Of a stretch of 64,000 nt of DNA, positions 62,702 to 64,000 are shown piece after piece. Position 1 is the first letter of the stretch; every line of letters starts with the position of its first letter. The DNA comes from Clostridium_I sp047718555 (lineage in GTDB: Bacteria; Bacillota; Clostridia; Clostridiales; Clostridiaceae). The position numbers and the translations under genes were made by a program. The DNA lies in the NCBI RefSeq assembly GCF_047718555.1, contig NZ_JBDNRK010000001.1:120559-184558 (forward strand). Direction: 5' to 3'. The notes under the pieces were generated by a model. The model was not told the DNA's origin and made no database searches. It was given only the letters and a program-made list of their open reading frames with translations.

Positions 62702-64000
62702 TTACTTAATTCTTTTAAATTTAACTATAACCTTAAATAAATCTCCATCAATATTAATATCAATTGAACCCTGTTCAAGTTCAACTATGCTCTTTGCAAT
62801 GGCAAGTCCAAGTCCAGAACCTTCAGTACTTCTTGAACTGTCACCTCTCTTAAATCTTTCAAATATCTCCTCAGCATTAAAATCAAGTTCATAAGCAGAT
62901 ATATTTTTAATTGTGAATATTATATTTTCATCTTCTTTCTTAAGATCTATATATACTCTTGTATTAGACTGAGAATATTTCAATGCATTATTTATTAAAT
63001 TATCGAATACTCTCCAGGTTCTCTTCCCATCCAAATTTGAATACATTTTTTCTTTCGATATATTTATTTTAAATATTAAGTTTGAAACTTCAATTTTATG
63101 ATTAGCCTCTCCTAATACTTGCTTTAATAAAGAAGTAATATCTATTTTTTCCATATTAATTTCAATATTTCCACTGGAAAGTTTTGAAGCTTCGAACAAA
63201 TCCTCTATGAGCACCTTAAGTCTTTGAGATTTTTTATCCAATATACCTATATAATTTATTCTCTCCTGCTCCGTTACATCCTCCGCTTTTAGTAAATCCA
63301 CATAATTTATTATGGAGGTAAGTGGAGTTTTTAAATCATGGGATACATTGGTTATAAGCTCTGATTTTAGTCTTTCACTTTTAACCTGCTGCTCAAGAGC
63401 CTTTTTAAATCCAAGCTTCATATTATTTATATTGTTTGCCAGCTTTGCCATGGTACTTTTACCTGAAATTTCAACTTCATAATTGAGGTCACCACTTGTT
63501 ATTTTGTCCGTCACATGGGCTATTTTACAAAAATTCAAAAAAGTTTTTAAAATATATAATGGTACAATTACAATATAGATAATATAGCAAATGAATAGAG
63601 GGTAATATTTATGAAATTTACCAATATATACGCCAAAGCCTATAGTAGTAATAAAAATAACAATTAGTATAAATAAGTTTTTCTTATATTTTAATCCATA
63701 TTTAATTCTTGATAGAAAAGAACTTACTACAGTAACCTTAATTTCTTCTTTCAATTTAGTTTTGTTTTTTGCTATCCCAACTATATTTGCTAAAATAAGT
63801 ACAGGAAATACAATAAGTATTGAAACTAAGGTAAGTCTCAGAAAATGTTTAATATTTATGGGTGTATAGAAAAAACGTAAATTATATATATAAATAAATG
63901 CCATTAAAGCTGAAATAACAAAAATAACTCTTCTTAAATCTATAGGTATTTTCTTAATTAATGGAAATATTTTTTTTATTAGAATTATATGATGTAATAT
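62702..64000 (-). CDS. Sensor histidine kinase, 5' end outside the window
   Basis: The frame stays open to the window edge, past the ATG at 63904 (upstream codons read IKKIPIDLRRVIFVISAL), so only the last 433 or so residues are seen. Three or more membrane helices precede a HAMP-like segment (VTDKITSGDLNYEVEISG). The kinase core is complete: ELITNVSHDLKTPLTS (phospho-His), VFDNLINNALKYS, and GSGLGLAIAKS. Its type resembles VanS/YycG-like kinases with a membrane sensor. The partner regulator probably lies upstream, beyond 64000. Confidence 0.9.
   Translation of the reverse strand: MLHHIILIKKIFPLIKKIPIDLRRVIFVISALMAFIYIYNLRFFYTPINIKHFLRLTLVSILIVFPVLILANIVGIAKNKTKLKEEIKVTVVSSFLSRIKYGLKYKKNLFILIVIFITTIGFGVYIGKFHKYYPLFICYIIYIVIVPLYILKTFLNFCKIAHVTDKITSGDLNYEVEISGKSTMAKLANNINNMKLGFKKALEQQVKSERLKSELITNVSHDLKTPLTSIINYVDLLKAEDVTEQERINYIGILDKKSQRLKVLIEDLFEASKLSSGNIEINMEKIDITSLLKQVLGEANHKIEVSNLIFKINISKEKMYSNLDGKRTWRVFDNLINNALKYSQSNTRVYIDLKKEDENIIFTIKNISAYELDFNAEEIFERFKRGDSSRSTEGSGLGLAIAKSIVELEQGSIDINIDGDLFKVIVKFKRIK

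Overview
The window is AT-rich DNA with a strong AGGAGG-type ribosome-binding-site style, frequent GTG/TTG starts, T-box and purine riboswitches and hemolysin III/DUF1836/4-fold beta flower proteins. This suggests a low-GC Firmicute, most likely a Clostridium sensu stricto chromosome. Species was not determined. Everything was read by eye; no database search was run.

Region 1 (1 to about 19.2 kb) is an accessory, defence-island-like segment. It holds the end of a DUF3732 SMC-type ATPase (ABC-3C conflict systems), a frameshifted C-terminal piece of a type I restriction HsdR, and an intact two-gene unit: a 1241-residue protein of unrecognised family followed 2 bp later by a 1614-residue DEAH helicase with many zinc-binding cysteines and a DUF1998-like C-terminus. 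The layout recalls two-gene Druantia-type defence and is the best candidate for a poorly described system. Next come a DUF5986-like gene coupled to an XRE/ImmA-type metallopeptidase regulator with a direct-repeat operator, a second decayed hsdR fragment, a decayed PC4/YdbC-like gene, an intact DUF1016 nuclease, fragments of a second DUF1016 gene and of a Tn554-type tnpC-like gene, and a complete IS21-family element that ends inside the tail of a cupin gene.

Region 2 (19.2 to 30 kb) is mixed. It holds pyrF, a PhzF protein, a nitroreductase, a GNAT acetyltransferase, a chemotaxis receptor, a radical SAM protein, a truncated retropepsin-like protease with a small partner, and a large serine recombinase beside tRNA-Leu(GAG). 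Gene fragments and a small dispersed repeat family show past rearrangement.

Region 3 (30 to 52.9 kb) is core chromosome. It contains a HAD phosphatase, a lytic transglycosylase, coaE and polA, an FAH-family hydrolase, two crcB fluoride channel genes behind a fluoride riboswitch, a hemolysin III family protein, a DUF1836 protein and the purine pathway purE-C-F-M-N-H-D. A purine riboswitch and PurBox-like sites precede purE. The long fused purL lies upstream on the same strand. A T-box-controlled tryptophan transporter gene diverges from purL.

Region 4 (53 to 64 kb) covers a cadC/cadA-like metal resistance pair, cell-envelope genes (L,D-transpeptidase and secreted proteins), a two-component system with a downstream membrane protein, and a second histidine kinase cut by the window edge.
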